From Caryophanales bacterium (lineage in GTDB: Bacteria; Bacillota; Bacilli; JARBTR01): DNA of 64,000 nucleotides. The stretch covers positions 1-64,000 of the forward strand of contig JARBTR010000004.1 in NCBI GenBank assembly GCA_029240105.1, written 5' to 3'. The translations under genes were made by a program, and so were the position numbers. How positions within the stretch are numbered: the first letter of the stretch is position 1; every line of letters begins with the position of its first letter. This document shows, one piece after another, positions 52,091 through 62,375 of this stretch. A model generated the notes under the pieces. The model saw only the letters and a list, made by a program, of their open reading frames with translations, made no database searches and was not told the DNA's origin.

Positions 52091-53686
52091 CTACTCCTCA
52101 ACAGTTGTGTCTCCACCTCCGGTTGTGTCTCCGCCTCCCGTTGTGTCTCCACCTCCCGTTGTGTCTCCGCCCCCAGTTGTGTCTCCACCTCCGGTTGTAT
52201 CTCCGCCTACCGTTGTGTCTCCGCCTCCCGTTGTGTCTCCACCTCCGGTTGTGCCTCCACCTCCCGTTGTGTCTCCACCTCCGGTTGTGCCTCCGCCCCC
52301 AGTTGTACTTCCGCTTGAGCTGTTAGGTGTACTATTCACAGGAGAAGTTCCCCCGTTTTGCTTTTTAATAACTTGAACAATTCTTTCTTTAGTAATCTGA
52401 TTTCCATCACTATCGGTAATACGATAGAGAACTTTATAGGATCCTACTTTATTTTTATTAAAAAATGGTTCAGAAGTAATCTTTAATGAGTTTTTTAAAA
52501 AATCTTCTGCATCCTTGTTGTCCTTAAAAGTGACACCTGTTTTTAAATCATATTGTGTACCAACTTCAACCTGGGCAGGATTAGTTTCAAACTCAATTGT
52601 TGGTTCTTCAGGCAGAACAGGTTCAATATTTTTTTTTGATTCCTTTTCCTTCTTCTCTAAAATAAAAACATCTTCCTCATCCTCTTTGAATTGATTTTTA
52701 ATGTTCATTTCAGATTTTTTGGGCATGTTTTTATTTTCTTTTCCATTGAGGAAATCATTATTGAAATAGGCAAACAAAGCACTAATTAAAACAATAATGA
52801 CTAAAGAAAAAATTAGTATGGAGTCTTTTATCTTGAAATCTTTTCTTGTTTCGGACAATCGACGAGTGCGCACTCTGCCAATAGGCTTCGTATCATGATC
52901 GAGTAATCCCCGATCGTATCTTAAATTTTTGTTGTATACGTCTTTTTCTTCTTGAGTCATTTTTTGATAAGAAGCAATAAAATTTGTATATTCTTTTATC
53001 ACTTCATCTGTTTCGTCAAATTTCAATAGTCTTCCTGAATGTACCCACATGACACGGTCACAAATCAACTTCACTTGTGACAAGGAATGTGAAACAAAGA
53101 AAATTGTTTTACCACTTTCTTTAAATTCGGTGATTCGATCAACACACTTCTGATAAAACGTTTGATCGCCTACTGATAATGCCTCATCTATGATTAAAAT
53201 ATCAGGCTCAATATGTACAGAAATGGCAAACCCCAATCTTGCTTTCATACCGCTTGAATAACTTTTTACTGGTTGGGTTATGAAATCACCTATTTCTGCA
53301 AAATCAATAATTGAATGATAGATTTTATTTATTTCTTTGTTCGATAACCCCATCATAAGACACTTTAAATAGATGTTATCTTTACCTGATAATGCATTAT
53401 TTAATCCAGCTGAAATTGCAATTAATGACGGCTGACCATTCATCCAAGCTTTTCCGGATGTAGGCGGGATAATCTTGGCAATCATATTTGAAATAGTTGA
53501 TTTTCCTGATCCATTTACACCAATTATACCAACCGTTTCACCTGGATATACTTCAAAATTTATATCTTGTACTGCAAAAAATTCTTTACTCTTATTATTT
53601 CGAAATAAGCTCTTAAGGTTGTCAAGTTTCCCATTTGTAAGAACATATTTTTTTGATACATCTTGAAATATGACCTTTTTCTTCAT
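52091..53686 (-). CDS. tagH: Teichoic acid export ATPase TagH with extracellular repeat tail
   Basis: 531 residues. ATPase domain 1-245: Walker A GVNGSGKST (56-64), signature YSSGMKARLG, Walker B ILIIDEALSVGD and His 200. A membrane segment at about 289-307 places the rest outside: a charged linker, an Ig-like DUF5011-type domain (about 362-441; VGSYKVLYRITDSDGNQITK), and a Thr/Gly/Asp tail of 11 TTGGGD-type units (461-526). A C-terminal extracellular extension is known for B. subtilis TagH; the low-complexity tail is the oddity. Works with TagG, whose gene ends 15 bases upstream. Confidence 0.94.
   Translation of the reverse strand: MKKKVIFQDVSKKYVLTNGKLDNLKSLFRNNKSKEFFAVQDINFEVYPGETVGIIGVNGSGKSTISNMIAKIIPPTSGKAWMNGQPSLIAISAGLNNALSGKDNIYLKCLMMGLSNKEINKIYHSIIDFAEIGDFITQPVKSYSSGMKARLGFAISVHIEPDILIIDEALSVGDQTFYQKCVDRITEFKESGKTIFFVSHSLSQVKLICDRVMWVHSGRLLKFDETDEVIKEYTNFIASYQKMTQEEKDVYNKNLRYDRGLLDHDTKPIGRVRTRRLSETRKDFKIKDSILIFSLVIIVLISALFAYFNNDFLNGKENKNMPKKSEMNIKNQFKEDEEDVFILEKKEKESKKNIEPVLPEEPTIEFETNPAQVEVGTQYDLKTGVTFKDNKDAEDFLKNSLKITSEPFFNKNKVGSYKVLYRITDSDGNQITKERIVQVIKKQNGGTSPVNSTPNSSSGSTTGGGGTTGGGDTTGGGGTTGGGDTTGGGDTTVGGDTTGGGDTTGGGDTTGGGDTTGGGDTTGGGDTTVEE
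52109..52306. repeat. Eleven 18-bp tandem units inside tagH
   Basis: Units of 18 bp encode TTGGGD (eight copies), TTGGGG (two) and TTVGGD (one). Synonymous differences (acc/gcc, ggt/cgt/agt) show the array is not brand new, yet the period is exact. Changes in copy number would keep the frame. Confidence 0.95.
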
Positions 53687-53701
53687 AAGTAACCATCCAA
53701 T

Positions 53702-54505
53702 CTATAAGAAATCGACAAAGCGATCTCGATATTTCATATGTAAAATAGAACCACTTACTAATAGAAGTATGGTAACTGCCCAAAAATAAATGCCTAAAAT
53801 TGAGCTAGTAAATTGGGGTTGGTTGGGTAACAGGGTGTGGCGGAAACCTTCTATAATATAATAAATTGGGTTAAATTGAAGTACTGCTAACACAGAATTA
53901 CTAAAAGATGATGGACTCCAAAAGATTGGAGAAATAAAAAATAGTAACCGTGTAACCGCTTGTAAAAGTTGTTGATAATCACGAAAAATGACACTAATTG
54001 TAGAATTAAACAAGCTTAGTGAAAACATAAAAGTTACCATACAAAATAAATAATAAATCATATAAATCCAGTAAAAATTCGGATAGATTTCATCCGTAAT
54101 TAGCTTGATGATTAAAAAAAAGTACATCACAAAAAAAGGAATCAAATTAGTTACAATAGCCACTGATGGTAATGTACTTATTGGAAAATTCATTTTAGCA
54201 ACTAATCCAATTCTTTTATATACACTGTTTGAACCTTCTAAAATAGTTGGGCTTATAAAGAACCAAGGGATCATTCCACATAGCATCCAAGATAAAAATG
54301 GAATACCGTTTACTGGTGCCCCATTTCGAAAACCAACTCCAAACACAAGCCAATATGCACTAATTTGAATCATTGGACTCAGAATTTGCCAAAATATGCC
54401 GAGATAATGCTGGCCATATAATGATTTAATGTCATAAGCTGCAAGTCTAATTATTAAATTTCGAGCTTTGATTTGCTCGACCAAAACAAGGAAGGTTGAT
54501 TTCAT
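53702..54505 (-). CDS. tagG: Teichoic acid export permease TagG
   Basis: 267 residues with six predicted membrane helices, ABC-2 family. The N-terminal amphipathic region RLAAYDIKSLYGQHYLGIFW and FNPIYYIIEGFRHTLL are typical of TagG/Wzm. Forms the wall teichoic acid flippase with TagH. First gene of tagGH; upstream lies a 409-base gap with one terminator. Confidence 0.94.
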   Translation of the reverse strand: MKSTFLVLVEQIKARNLIIRLAAYDIKSLYGQHYLGIFWQILSPMIQISAYWLVFGVGFRNGAPVNGIPFLSWMLCGMIPWFFISPTILEGSNSVYKRIGLVAKMNFPISTLPSVAIVTNLIPFFVMYFFLIIKLITDEIYPNFYWIYMIYYLFCMVTFMFSLSLFNSTISVIFRDYQQLLQAVTRLLFFISPIFWSPSSFSNSVLAVLQFNPIYYIIEGFRHTLLPNQPQFTSSILGIYFWAVTILLLVSGSILHMKYRDRFVDFL

Positions 54506-54802
54506 ATAAAAATCCTTTATAAAGAAATACGTTCTAATTAAAACTCTAACTATTTTACCTCATATTACCATGCAAATAAAGATTAGATTAATGGGTCCTA
54601 CAAATTGTGGGCGTTATAGATTTTTTTTGTGTATTGATGGGTTTATCCCATTTCGTATTATTCCAACTAATTTGTACCTGATTTATACATTAAATGTTTT
54701 TTGTAGCACACCTTAAATTTCTAAGAGAAACATTATTAAATCAGAGATGAAGTAAGATTCACATAGAGTGTTTGTATTTGATAAAATTCAAACACCAAGA
54801 TA

Positions 54803-54841
54803 AAAAGGCGACTTGATCCTGTACAGGGTAAGTCGCCTTTT
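54803..54841 (-). terminator. Terminator of the polymer-synthesis operon
   Basis: 12-bp stem AAAAGGCGACTT and complement, then TTTTTATC on the minus strand. The rest of 54506-54914 is AT-rich and probably holds the tagGH promoter, which I cannot pin down. Confidence 0.85.
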
Positions 54842-54914
54842 AGTATACATGTTTGATTTATTAAAGCAGGCAACAGTGAAAACAAAGTATAATACTAACA
54901 TAACTCCGTAATTA

Positions 54915-56078
54915 TTATCTATTTAAAATATAATCAACAGTATTCCTACTAGAATTACCATCCATATACTTATTCCACTCATCACGAAAATCACGTAATC
55001 TCTGGAAATCGAAGCTTTCTTCAAGAATAATATTCACTACATCACTTGTCGTATACGCAACTGGCCCAGGAACAATTTGCTTATAGTCGAACAAAACACC
55101 ACTATTCTCACAATAATCTTCCAAATCATAAGCAAAGAAAATCATCGGCCTCTCCAAGATAGAATACTCAAAAGGAATTGAAGTATAGTCGGTAATCAAT
55201 AAATCTGTCACAAGAAGCAACTCATTAACATGAAACTCATCATTCACCAAACGACAAAAAGAATCGTTTTCAAACACGTTATTATCTGCAAAGATAAAAT
55301 TTCGATGCGCCTTCAAAAGCACAACATGTGTACTAGAAAAATTTTCCTTAAGTAACTGAATATCTAAAGCACACCTATTCATAGAAAATTTCCTAAAACG
55401 AAAAGTCGGTGCATACAGGATTACCTTCTTAGTTTCATCTAAACCAAGCACACTTTTCACATCAACCTCAACTTTTCCGCGTTTCACTTCATCGTAAAAT
55501 ATATCAGAACGTGGAACACCCGTTCTCAAAACATTAGAATCACTAAGTCCAAAAGTCTTAAAATAGACTAGCGCATTAGCCTCGGACCCAACCACAACTT
55601 TATGAAAATTACGGTAAACTCTTTTGAAGCGTTCCAAATCAGTTGCACTCCTCGAAGCATTAGAAGGATCTAACAATCCAAACTTTTTAATCGCTCCCGC
55701 AGCGTGCCAAAGTTGGATACACTCTACACCTCTACGGAACCTCACAAACGATAAAAAACCAAAATAATTATCAAGCAAAATCGTTTTTGACGTAGCTATA
55801 TGATAAATATTTCTCGCCTCACCAAACAAATTGAAGGTTTCAAAAGGGTAGCACTTAGCAAAGCCATACTTATAGAATGATATATTACATTGCCTAGATT
55901 TCAAAACAATAACTTCGGTGTCCAAATCCCTTGTACTCAATTCCTCTAAAAGGAATTGAACATTATCACCAAATGAAGCAATAAAACAAATCTTCTGGTT
56001 TATCGGAAGCAAACTAAACAAATAAAACAACATTTGAAAATATAATTTATAAACAAAAATCATAAAATTACGTAACAT
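54915..56078 (-). CDS. CDP-glycerol glycerophosphotransferase family protein (TagB-like)
   Basis: 387 residues. N-terminal hydrophobic stretch (about 5-25) for membrane association, then the glycerophosphotransferase domain with LWHAAGAIKKFG (the glycerol-phosphate His), VVVGSEANA, VILYAPTFR and LLITDYTSIPFEY. The length agrees with TagB, the primase that adds the first glycerol phosphate to the linkage unit, but a TarB-like or side-branch role is possible. Last gene before the terminator. Confidence 0.88.
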   Translation of the reverse strand: MLRNFMIFVYKLYFQMLFYLFSLLPINQKICFIASFGDNVQFLLEELSTRDLDTEVIVLKSRQCNISFYKYGFAKCYPFETFNLFGEARNIYHIATSKTILLDNYFGFLSFVRFRRGVECIQLWHAAGAIKKFGLLDPSNASRSATDLERFKRVYRNFHKVVVGSEANALVYFKTFGLSDSNVLRTGVPRSDIFYDEVKRGKVEVDVKSVLGLDETKKVILYAPTFRFRKFSMNRCALDIQLLKENFSSTHVVLLKAHRNFIFADNNVFENDSFCRLVNDEFHVNELLLVTDLLITDYTSIPFEYSILERPMIFFAYDLEDYCENSGVLFDYKQIVPGPVAYTTSDVVNIILEESFDFQRLRDFRDEWNKYMDGNSSRNTVDYILNR

Positions 56079-56123
56079 AAGTTCAGAACCTCTACCTGAT
56101 TCTTTAAAAAACTAAAATCATTC

Positions 56124-57398
56124 TTAAGAAATATCACCAAAAATACGCTCAACAACTCTTTCCGCTGCCTTCCCATCATCAAGATAAGAAAATTTCCGCA
56201 CCCAATCCTGTCTCTTTTCTAAGAAGTCATCTGAAATCAAATTCTCAGTAATAACACCAGCTAAGCTCTCAGCATCCATAACAATCTCACCTGGCAATAA
56301 ATCTGGCGAAAAATAAAATCCGCGTAAATCATTCGCGTACTCATCCAAATCATACATGTAGAAAACTATAGGTCTGTTAAGAAGGGCATAATCAAAGAAG
56401 ACACTAGAATAATCTGTAATCAACAAATCTGAAGCTATATACAAATCATTAATATCCGGATAGCTAGAAACATCAATTACCGCAGGGTTTTTCAACTCGG
56501 CCATACCGTGAGAAACAAAATAATGATAACGCACAAGTAAGACAACATCATCACCGAGTTCACTACATAACTTCTCAAAATCTATCGCACTATTAAATGT
56601 AAACCCTATGCCATAAGAATGCTGATTCTCTCTCCAAGTCGGTGCATAGAACACAACTTTCCTCCCTGCGGGAATACCAAGTCGCACTTTAACCGTGTTA
56701 ACATCCTTCTCAGTATGGTTCTTTAAAAAATCATTTCGTGGATACCCAAGTTCGAGAACCTTCGACTTATCTTCAATATCAAAAGAAGAAATCAGTTTTT
56801 CCGTACAATACTCCGAAGGCGAAAGAATGTAATCAAACGAATTCGAATCGCGCTTGTACAAAGTTCGGAGTTCATGAAAAGAATGATTAGAATTCCCTTG
56901 CGCTTCTATATCGAATCCGATTTTCTTAAAAGGTGTACCATGCCACGTTTGCAAATAAATTTGATTAGGTTTCTTAGTAAGAAACGCATGCTTTCGCGAA
57001 TTATTTACCCAGACCCTGGATTTTGAAAGGGCCTCATAATAAGCGGGAGTATTCCTTTTTACTAAAGCCACATCTTTTAATAATGGATCATCTTTATATT
57101 TATCAGGATTTGCAAAAACCCAAATAAATTTGTAGTCTTTAAAGCGCATATCTTCTTTCATTTTCAAATAGATTGCTTTTGGACTATCAGAAAAGGATTT
57201 TGCGAAAAAAGATTCGAATATAACGGTTTGTTCATCAACATCGTACCTATAATAGCGAAGCAAATAAGTCAATTTCCACTTCCAATAATACAAAAATTTA
57301 TATATTTTTCCAAAGAATGCATGTTTCTTAGAAAAGTTTCTAATCATCGTTCTTGTTTTTAAATAAAAACTCAAATTATTATTCAAATATATATTCAT
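56124..57398 (-). CDS. CDP-glycerol glycerophosphotransferase family protein
   Basis: 424 residues. Motifs: TWHGTPFKKIGFD, KVVFYAPTWRENQ, LITDYSSVFFDYALL and a final FSYLDDGKAAERV. The start is uncertain: ATG 57398 lies directly after AAGGA, closer than usual, and a nearby TTG could serve. It probably adds glycerol-phosphate or a related polyol phosphate to a wall or surface polymer; substrate not deducible. Confidence 0.88.
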   Translation of the reverse strand: MNIYLNNNLSFYLKTRTMIRNFSKKHAFFGKIYKFLYYWKWKLTYLLRYYRYDVDEQTVIFESFFAKSFSDSPKAIYLKMKEDMRFKDYKFIWVFANPDKYKDDPLLKDVALVKRNTPAYYEALSKSRVWVNNSRKHAFLTKKPNQIYLQTWHGTPFKKIGFDIEAQGNSNHSFHELRTLYKRDSNSFDYILSPSEYCTEKLISSFDIEDKSKVLELGYPRNDFLKNHTEKDVNTVKVRLGIPAGRKVVFYAPTWRENQHSYGIGFTFNSAIDFEKLCSELGDDVVLLVRYHYFVSHGMAELKNPAVIDVSSYPDINDLYIASDLLITDYSSVFFDYALLNRPIVFYMYDLDEYANDLRGFYFSPDLLPGEIVMDAESLAGVITENLISDDFLEKRQDWVRKFSYLDDGKAAERVVERIFGDIS

Positions 57399-57410
57399 TC
57401 CTTAGACTCG

Positions 57411-58244
57411 TTATAGACATCCAATATTATTAATTGAATTACTTTGAAGTTTTTCTAATTTTTCTTTAGTATCTTTTAGCATGATTCCTAATAATTGTCT
57501 TGTGAAATCTTGATAAAATTCCAGGTTGTAATGGACATATAAGATACCCCAAGGATGATCCTCGATTGCATAGTATTTACTCATATCAAAGTCTAATACC
57601 ATTACATCGTAATTGTTGATGATGTGTTTATCTAGGGCGTCCCACCACTTGTTGTAAACCTCAACATTTATATACATTAACTTGCCGCTATTACTTAGCA
57701 ATTTCATTTCACCAGATTCTTTATCGAGATAGTCATCCACAAATCTTGCTTTGTTGATAATGACCTTACAATTTGGAAGTTCTTTTTCAAGAAAGGAAAA
57801 CAAAAACTTCACCCCATCTCTCCATAAAGGAAAGTAGTGTTCTGTGTCCTCGCCGAAGATTTTAAATTCCACTCGTGTGTCTAACTTTTCATATAGGCTT
57901 GTTTGTTTAAATAACCACTTCTTGTTGGTGATATAACTGTCACCAATTTCTTGAACACCATAAAATAAGTCGCCGTAAAAATCTACGATTAAATAATCTG
58001 GTTGATGTTTTTTCATTTCTGAGAAGAAACTCTTATCTAACTCTGTAAGGAAATGGTTGGTATCAAAAGGGCTTAAATTATCAATCAGCTTTTCATCAAA
58101 CTCAATGGGTTTAGCTGAAAGTGAGATCATAGACATTTGATTTTGATGAAACACTAAAGAAAAATAGTTCTTATAATCTGATATAAATTGAGAATTGAAA
58201 CTATCCCTGGAAACACAACTACCCAAAACGGCTATCTTAAACAA
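57411..58244 (-). CDS. DUF6270-type protein
   Basis: About 277 residues. The N-terminal FKIAVLGSCVSRDSF motif and later PDYLIVDFYGDLF are typical of DUF6270 proteins found in capsule and teichoic acid loci. I chose the TTG at 58244 because GGGAG lies 6 bases upstream and the protein then begins with the conserved strand; an earlier ATG at 58289 has no ribosome site. No catalytic role is established; the GSC-SRD motif recalls an SGNH-like serine site. Confidence 0.75.
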   Translation of the reverse strand: MFKIAVLGSCVSRDSFNSQFISDYKNYFSLVFHQNQMSMISLSAKPIEFDEKLIDNLSPFDTNHFLTELDKSFFSEMKKHQPDYLIVDFYGDLFYGVQEIGDSYITNKKWLFKQTSLYEKLDTRVEFKIFGEDTEHYFPLWRDGVKFLFSFLEKELPNCKVIINKARFVDDYLDKESGEMKLLSNSGKLMYINVEVYNKWWDALDKHIINNYDVMVLDFDMSKYYAIEDHPWGILYVHYNLEFYQDFTRQLLGIMLKDTKEKLEKLQSNSINNIGCL

Positions 58245-58507
58245 ACCATCACTCCCAATAATAAATGTATGGATTTTTTCACAATACATTGCATATTGAT
58301 TTTTAGAAATTGATCACTCTCTATCCCACGATTCCACATTATGCATATTTTTTTGGTTTTTGTCATTTCACGTATAATTATTATGCTACAAAAACCTTCT
58401 GAACTTTTTAGCGCCAATGGTTACCGCATTATTTACCATTCCTAATTAAAATCAAACATACTCACACCAGAGAGTTAACTTCAGCTTAAAAATTAGAAAT
58501 ACGATAA

Positions 58508-60352
58508 TTATTTATTCAAATTGCTTTTAATAAAATTCCAACATCTGCTAAAAAAAGTCGTAGAAACTATCGATAAATTACCGTTTTTGGTTTCATAGAA
58601 ACTAACTCTTCCAAACTTAGTATTAACCTTTGTATTTTCAAAAGTAGTAGTCCCTAAATTTCTTAAACTCAAACTCTTATTGTTTTTTTCTAATACATAT
58701 AACTTGTATACATTCCCAAGTTCAATAAATTTTTCATATGGTAACTCGTAAATATCATCTCCACGATAATAAAAATAAATATTCCTATTACCTGCCTTAC
58801 AATAAACGTATTTTATCCCTATGCTTGAAGGAGATAAACGTAATCTAATCGAATCTGAATTCAAATTATAATCAATTAAATGTCCAGATTTAACAAGTTG
58901 AACTGTTCCGTTTTTTAATACTGTCAATTGCCTAGTTGTCAAATCTTGTTTTTCATCCATCAAAACTTCATTATTTATCATTTTTTTATATACTTTAAAT
59001 TTTATTTGTCTATAATCAACTAAAACATTAATGTATAAATCACTGACACTTATATTTGGAAGAGTCGAAAGTAAAACTTGTGTTTCAAAAAAGTCAAACA
59101 CATCATCCATATGATTAACTTTTTTACAATAAATGGACTTCATTGTAGCAATCCCCAAACTAACCGATTGGGCATTATATTTTTTAGGGATTTTTAATTG
59201 TATATTAAATTCCGTTTTATTTATTGAAAGCTTCGTAATAGTAATTGATCTGTCAATAAACTCTTTTATTTCAAATAAATGATCAGGTATTTTAACTTTT
59301 TCATCTCTGAAATATGGAAGTTCCCAATATAGTTTATCATTTTCTACAATAATAGGGCCATTAGGACTCATCGCCACATAGTTTAAAAATTCTTCTGTCA
59401 AATCATTTAAGATCATATAAACCATTAGGTTCTTAGTTATCCCTAAGTCATTATCATAAACATTAGGTATTTTTTGAAGAATCTTTTTCATTCCCTCTAT
59501 ATATACTTCTTTAAATTCCTCATCTTCAAGTATGCCTTGTGAAATTAATAAACTACGTTCAATGTTATGTTTCATAAATGTTTCAGTTAGACTTGGGGAG
59601 GCTAGATTATTAAAATAGCCAAACTGATACTCTAAAGATTCAAATCTATCCAAAAGATTTTTCACTTCAAACTTCAACTGTGTAACAGAATCTTGTCCAC
59701 CAAGATTTTGATATCTTCTCCATAAATAAACAACGTCATTTATAATCACAATTTTATTAGCTAACAAAAACGCTTTATGTACCATTGGTCTATCCGCATA
59801 CAACATTCCATCAGGCATTAAGCATTCATTAGGTATTAAAAAGTCTCTTCTATATATTTTATTCCAGTAAAATCCATCATAAAAAATTTCTGGAAAACTA
59901 CCTATATCGGTTACTATTCTATCTTTAGCCCAAACCAATCTTTCTTTAGCATAGCTAATTTCCTTTTTCTCACCGTCAATATATTGCATTGGCCTACCAA
60001 TAACTATGTCAGCCTCTTCATCTTTGGCTTTTTTATACATTTTTTCATAGGCATTTTTAACTACAACATCATCCGAATCAATTATCGTTACATATTCTCC
60101 TTTTGCAGCCATTAAACCACGATTTCCTGCGACTGCACCTCCGGAATTTTTTTGATTGATGATGCGAATATTCGAATACAATTTTCTATATTGTTTTATT
60201 ATGTCTAAACTATTATCAGTGCTCTCATCATTCACTACAATAATCTCAATGTCACTTAATGTTTGATTTACCAGTGAATCCAAGCACTCTTCTAGAAAGC
60301 GCTCCGTATTATACACAATAACAACAACGCTTAATTTGTATTTAAATCTCAT
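58508..60352 (-). CDS. Family 2 glycosyltransferase with C-terminal extension
   Basis: 614 residues. GT-A domain at 1-230: VVVIVYNTERFLEECLDSL, VVNDESTDNS, GGAVAGNRG and the metal-binding TIIDSDDVV. The C-terminal ~300 residues are strand-rich and not recognised; similar tails occur in TarS/TarM-like polymer glycosyltransferases. AGAGGGTAG precedes the ATG. Base composition is more AT-rich than the neighbouring housekeeping genes. Confidence 0.88.
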   Translation of the reverse strand: MRFKYKLSVVVIVYNTERFLEECLDSLVNQTLSDIEIIVVNDESTDNSLDIIKQYRKLYSNIRIINQKNSGGAVAGNRGLMAAKGEYVTIIDSDDVVVKNAYEKMYKKAKDEEADIVIGRPMQYIDGEKKEISYAKERLVWAKDRIVTDIGSFPEIFYDGFYWNKIYRRDFLIPNECLMPDGMLYADRPMVHKAFLLANKIVIINDVVYLWRRYQNLGGQDSVTQLKFEVKNLLDRFESLEYQFGYFNNLASPSLTETFMKHNIERSLLISQGILEDEEFKEVYIEGMKKILQKIPNVYDNDLGITKNLMVYMILNDLTEEFLNYVAMSPNGPIIVENDKLYWELPYFRDEKVKIPDHLFEIKEFIDRSITITKLSINKTEFNIQLKIPKKYNAQSVSLGIATMKSIYCKKVNHMDDVFDFFETQVLLSTLPNISVSDLYINVLVDYRQIKFKVYKKMINNEVLMDEKQDLTTRQLTVLKNGTVQLVKSGHLIDYNLNSDSIRLRLSPSSIGIKYVYCKAGNRNIYFYYRGDDIYELPYEKFIELGNVYKLYVLEKNNKSLSLRNLGTTTFENTKVNTKFGRVSFYETKNGNLSIVSTTFFSRCWNFIKSNLNK

Positions 60353-60370
60353 TAAACTACCCTCTCTATT

Positions 60371-62359
60371 TTAAAAGACCTTATCAATAATACGTTTAGC
60401 CGAATTACCATCATCATAACTACAGAATCTTTCATAAAACTCCGCATACTTATCTACATAATCATGAGAAATGGCAATTATATTTTTAATTGCACTATAC
60501 AATTCACTTTCTGTTCTAATGATTGGCCCTGGGAGTTCATTTTCCATATCCAAATAAAATCCTCGAATCTCATTTTTATAAACTTCAAAGTCATATGCGA
60601 AAAATAAAATAGGTTTCTTACTATTGGCGAAATCAAAGAAAACTGAAGAATAATCTGTAATCAAAATGTCGGAAATAATATATAGTTCTTGAATATCACT
60701 GTATTTAGAGCAATCTAAAATAAAATCCTTATATCGTTTATCAATATTAAGTTCACTTGATATCAAGTGATGCATACGTAAAACAAGAACATATTCATCA
60801 CCAAATTGTGAATAAAACTCTTCAATATCAAACTTTAATGAAAATGAATGACTCCATGAACCAGACATTTCATTGTCACGCCAAGTTGGTGCATATAAGA
60901 TAATTTTTTTATCCAAAGGTATCCCTAATTTTTTCTTAATTTGTTCTTCTCTTTCTTTAATATCAAAACTGTAGAAAATATCATTAACTGGGTATCCTTC
61001 AACTAACACTTCTCTGTCATATCTAAAAGCACGCTTAAAAGTTTCATTAGAGAACTCATTTTGAGCAATTAAATAATCCCAATTTAGCGATTCTAAATAA
61101 AAATTCTCTCTCCCTAATGTTTCTGGCCCTTCAAATTCAATATCAAAAAGAAGTTTTTTTAGAGGCGTCCCATGCCAAGTTTGTAAATAGATAGTGCCTT
61201 CTCTTTTATGATGTATTGGAAAAACAACATTATTCACTCTATATTTTGCTACAGCTAAATATTTATAATATTCCAAACTCCCACGTTCAACTGTTATAGG
61301 ATTACCCGGAATTTCATCCTTCTTTTCATTACATATTGACCAAATAAATTTAAAATCAGCAAATCTTGAATCTCTCAACATTTCTTCATAAATGTACTTT
61401 GGACTACCTGTGTATTGCTTTCCTAAAAAACTTTCAAAAACAACCATTTTTTCATTCAATGGATCTACTTCAACTTTTCTGAAATACTGCGTTTTTCCCT
61501 TAGCAAATTGATAAACTTCTTCAAATTTTTTCTTATCGATATACCAAAAGGCTATACTAGATTTGTTTTCTGTTGCGTATAGACTACAGATATTTCCATG
61601 GGACACTTCTAAATTCAACAAATATCTATCTTCTTGACTTCCAAAGTACATGTCCTTCAGTAAAATCAATGCACGGAACACTGTAATATCTTGTGTATTT
61701 CTAAACTGTATAAAAGCATCCCATCTTGCATTTAAACATAAGTTTTTCTGAAGTTTCATTGTATCAATCTCAACATCAAAAAATAAATCATTGTCCTTTC
61801 TCTTTAAAATCCCCTTAAATCCAGAACAAATGCCTGTGTCTCTCCGGCGTAATACTATTTCACATCTGCTAATATTTACTCCACTATAAACACTAAACTT
61901 ACCTGATATGCAAAAAACATTCTTCTCATTATGTGAAATATTAGTAATAGAATACTTATAATCAGAAAAGGTAGTACTAACTAAAATATTTCCTTTAATG
62001 GTTTGTGTAATGCTCATTGTACAATTTTCATTTTCGATATTTTTATTATGTGACCACTTAGGGAATCTAGTTCTTTCTGATATTCTCTTCTTTAAAATAA
62101 AAGCAACTACCGAAACTTCATATTGACCATCTCGTGAAGTATTTTCTAATTCTGATATAGGAATTAAGGCACAATTTTTTATTATCTTTTTGTGGATCCA
62201 CCGCCCAGACTTTCTATCTTTAAATGAAACATATCGTTGTATAAATGATGGCTGAAGACCTCCAAATATTAACTTAATATTTTTTCCAGAGAGCTCAATA
62301 TCTTTAAGCTCATGTTTTAAAATATTTTCTCGCACTTTACTTTTTATACTTTTTAACAA
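60371..62359 (-). CDS. CDP-glycerol glycerophosphotransferase with N-terminal accessory domain
   Basis: 662 residues starting at TTG with GGAGG 9 bases upstream. The first ~290 residues are a strand-rich region without a motif I can name; the catalytic domain follows with VVFESFLGKQYTGSPKYIYE, TWHGTPLKKL, ILYAPTWRDNE and LITDYSSVFFDFA. The size and layout resemble TagF-type polymerases. It may elongate a poly(polyol phosphate) chain. Confidence 0.88.
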   Translation of the reverse strand: MLKSIKSKVRENILKHELKDIELSGKNIKLIFGGLQPSFIQRYVSFKDRKSGRWIHKKIIKNCALIPISELENTSRDGQYEVSVVAFILKKRISERTRFPKWSHNKNIENENCTMSITQTIKGNILVSTTFSDYKYSITNISHNEKNVFCISGKFSVYSGVNISRCEIVLRRRDTGICSGFKGILKRKDNDLFFDVEIDTMKLQKNLCLNARWDAFIQFRNTQDITVFRALILLKDMYFGSQEDRYLLNLEVSHGNICSLYATENKSSIAFWYIDKKKFEEVYQFAKGKTQYFRKVEVDPLNEKMVVFESFLGKQYTGSPKYIYEEMLRDSRFADFKFIWSICNEKKDEIPGNPITVERGSLEYYKYLAVAKYRVNNVVFPIHHKREGTIYLQTWHGTPLKKLLFDIEFEGPETLGRENFYLESLNWDYLIAQNEFSNETFKRAFRYDREVLVEGYPVNDIFYSFDIKEREEQIKKKLGIPLDKKIILYAPTWRDNEMSGSWSHSFSLKFDIEEFYSQFGDEYVLVLRMHHLISSELNIDKRYKDFILDCSKYSDIQELYIISDILITDYSSVFFDFANSKKPILFFAYDFEVYKNEIRGFYLDMENELPGPIIRTESELYSAIKNIIAISHDYVDKYAEFYERFCSYDDGNSAKRIIDKVF

Positions 62360-62375
62360 AATACACTACCTCCGA

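Noticed and set aside
52109-52306. CRISPR array
   Set aside because: Units are contiguous 18-mers without unique spacers and are in frame inside tagH. No CRISPR array was found anywhere in the window.
52064-52376. Cys/Ser-, Leu/Cys- and Pro/Val-rich plus-strand frames over the tagH tail
   Set aside because: They are antisense images of the 18-bp array in three frames; the minus frame continues a known protein.
58290-58507. Extra small gene between the DUF6270 and GT2 genes
   Set aside because: The minus frame at 58232-58417 overlaps the DUF6270 gene start and has no ribosome site or coding features.
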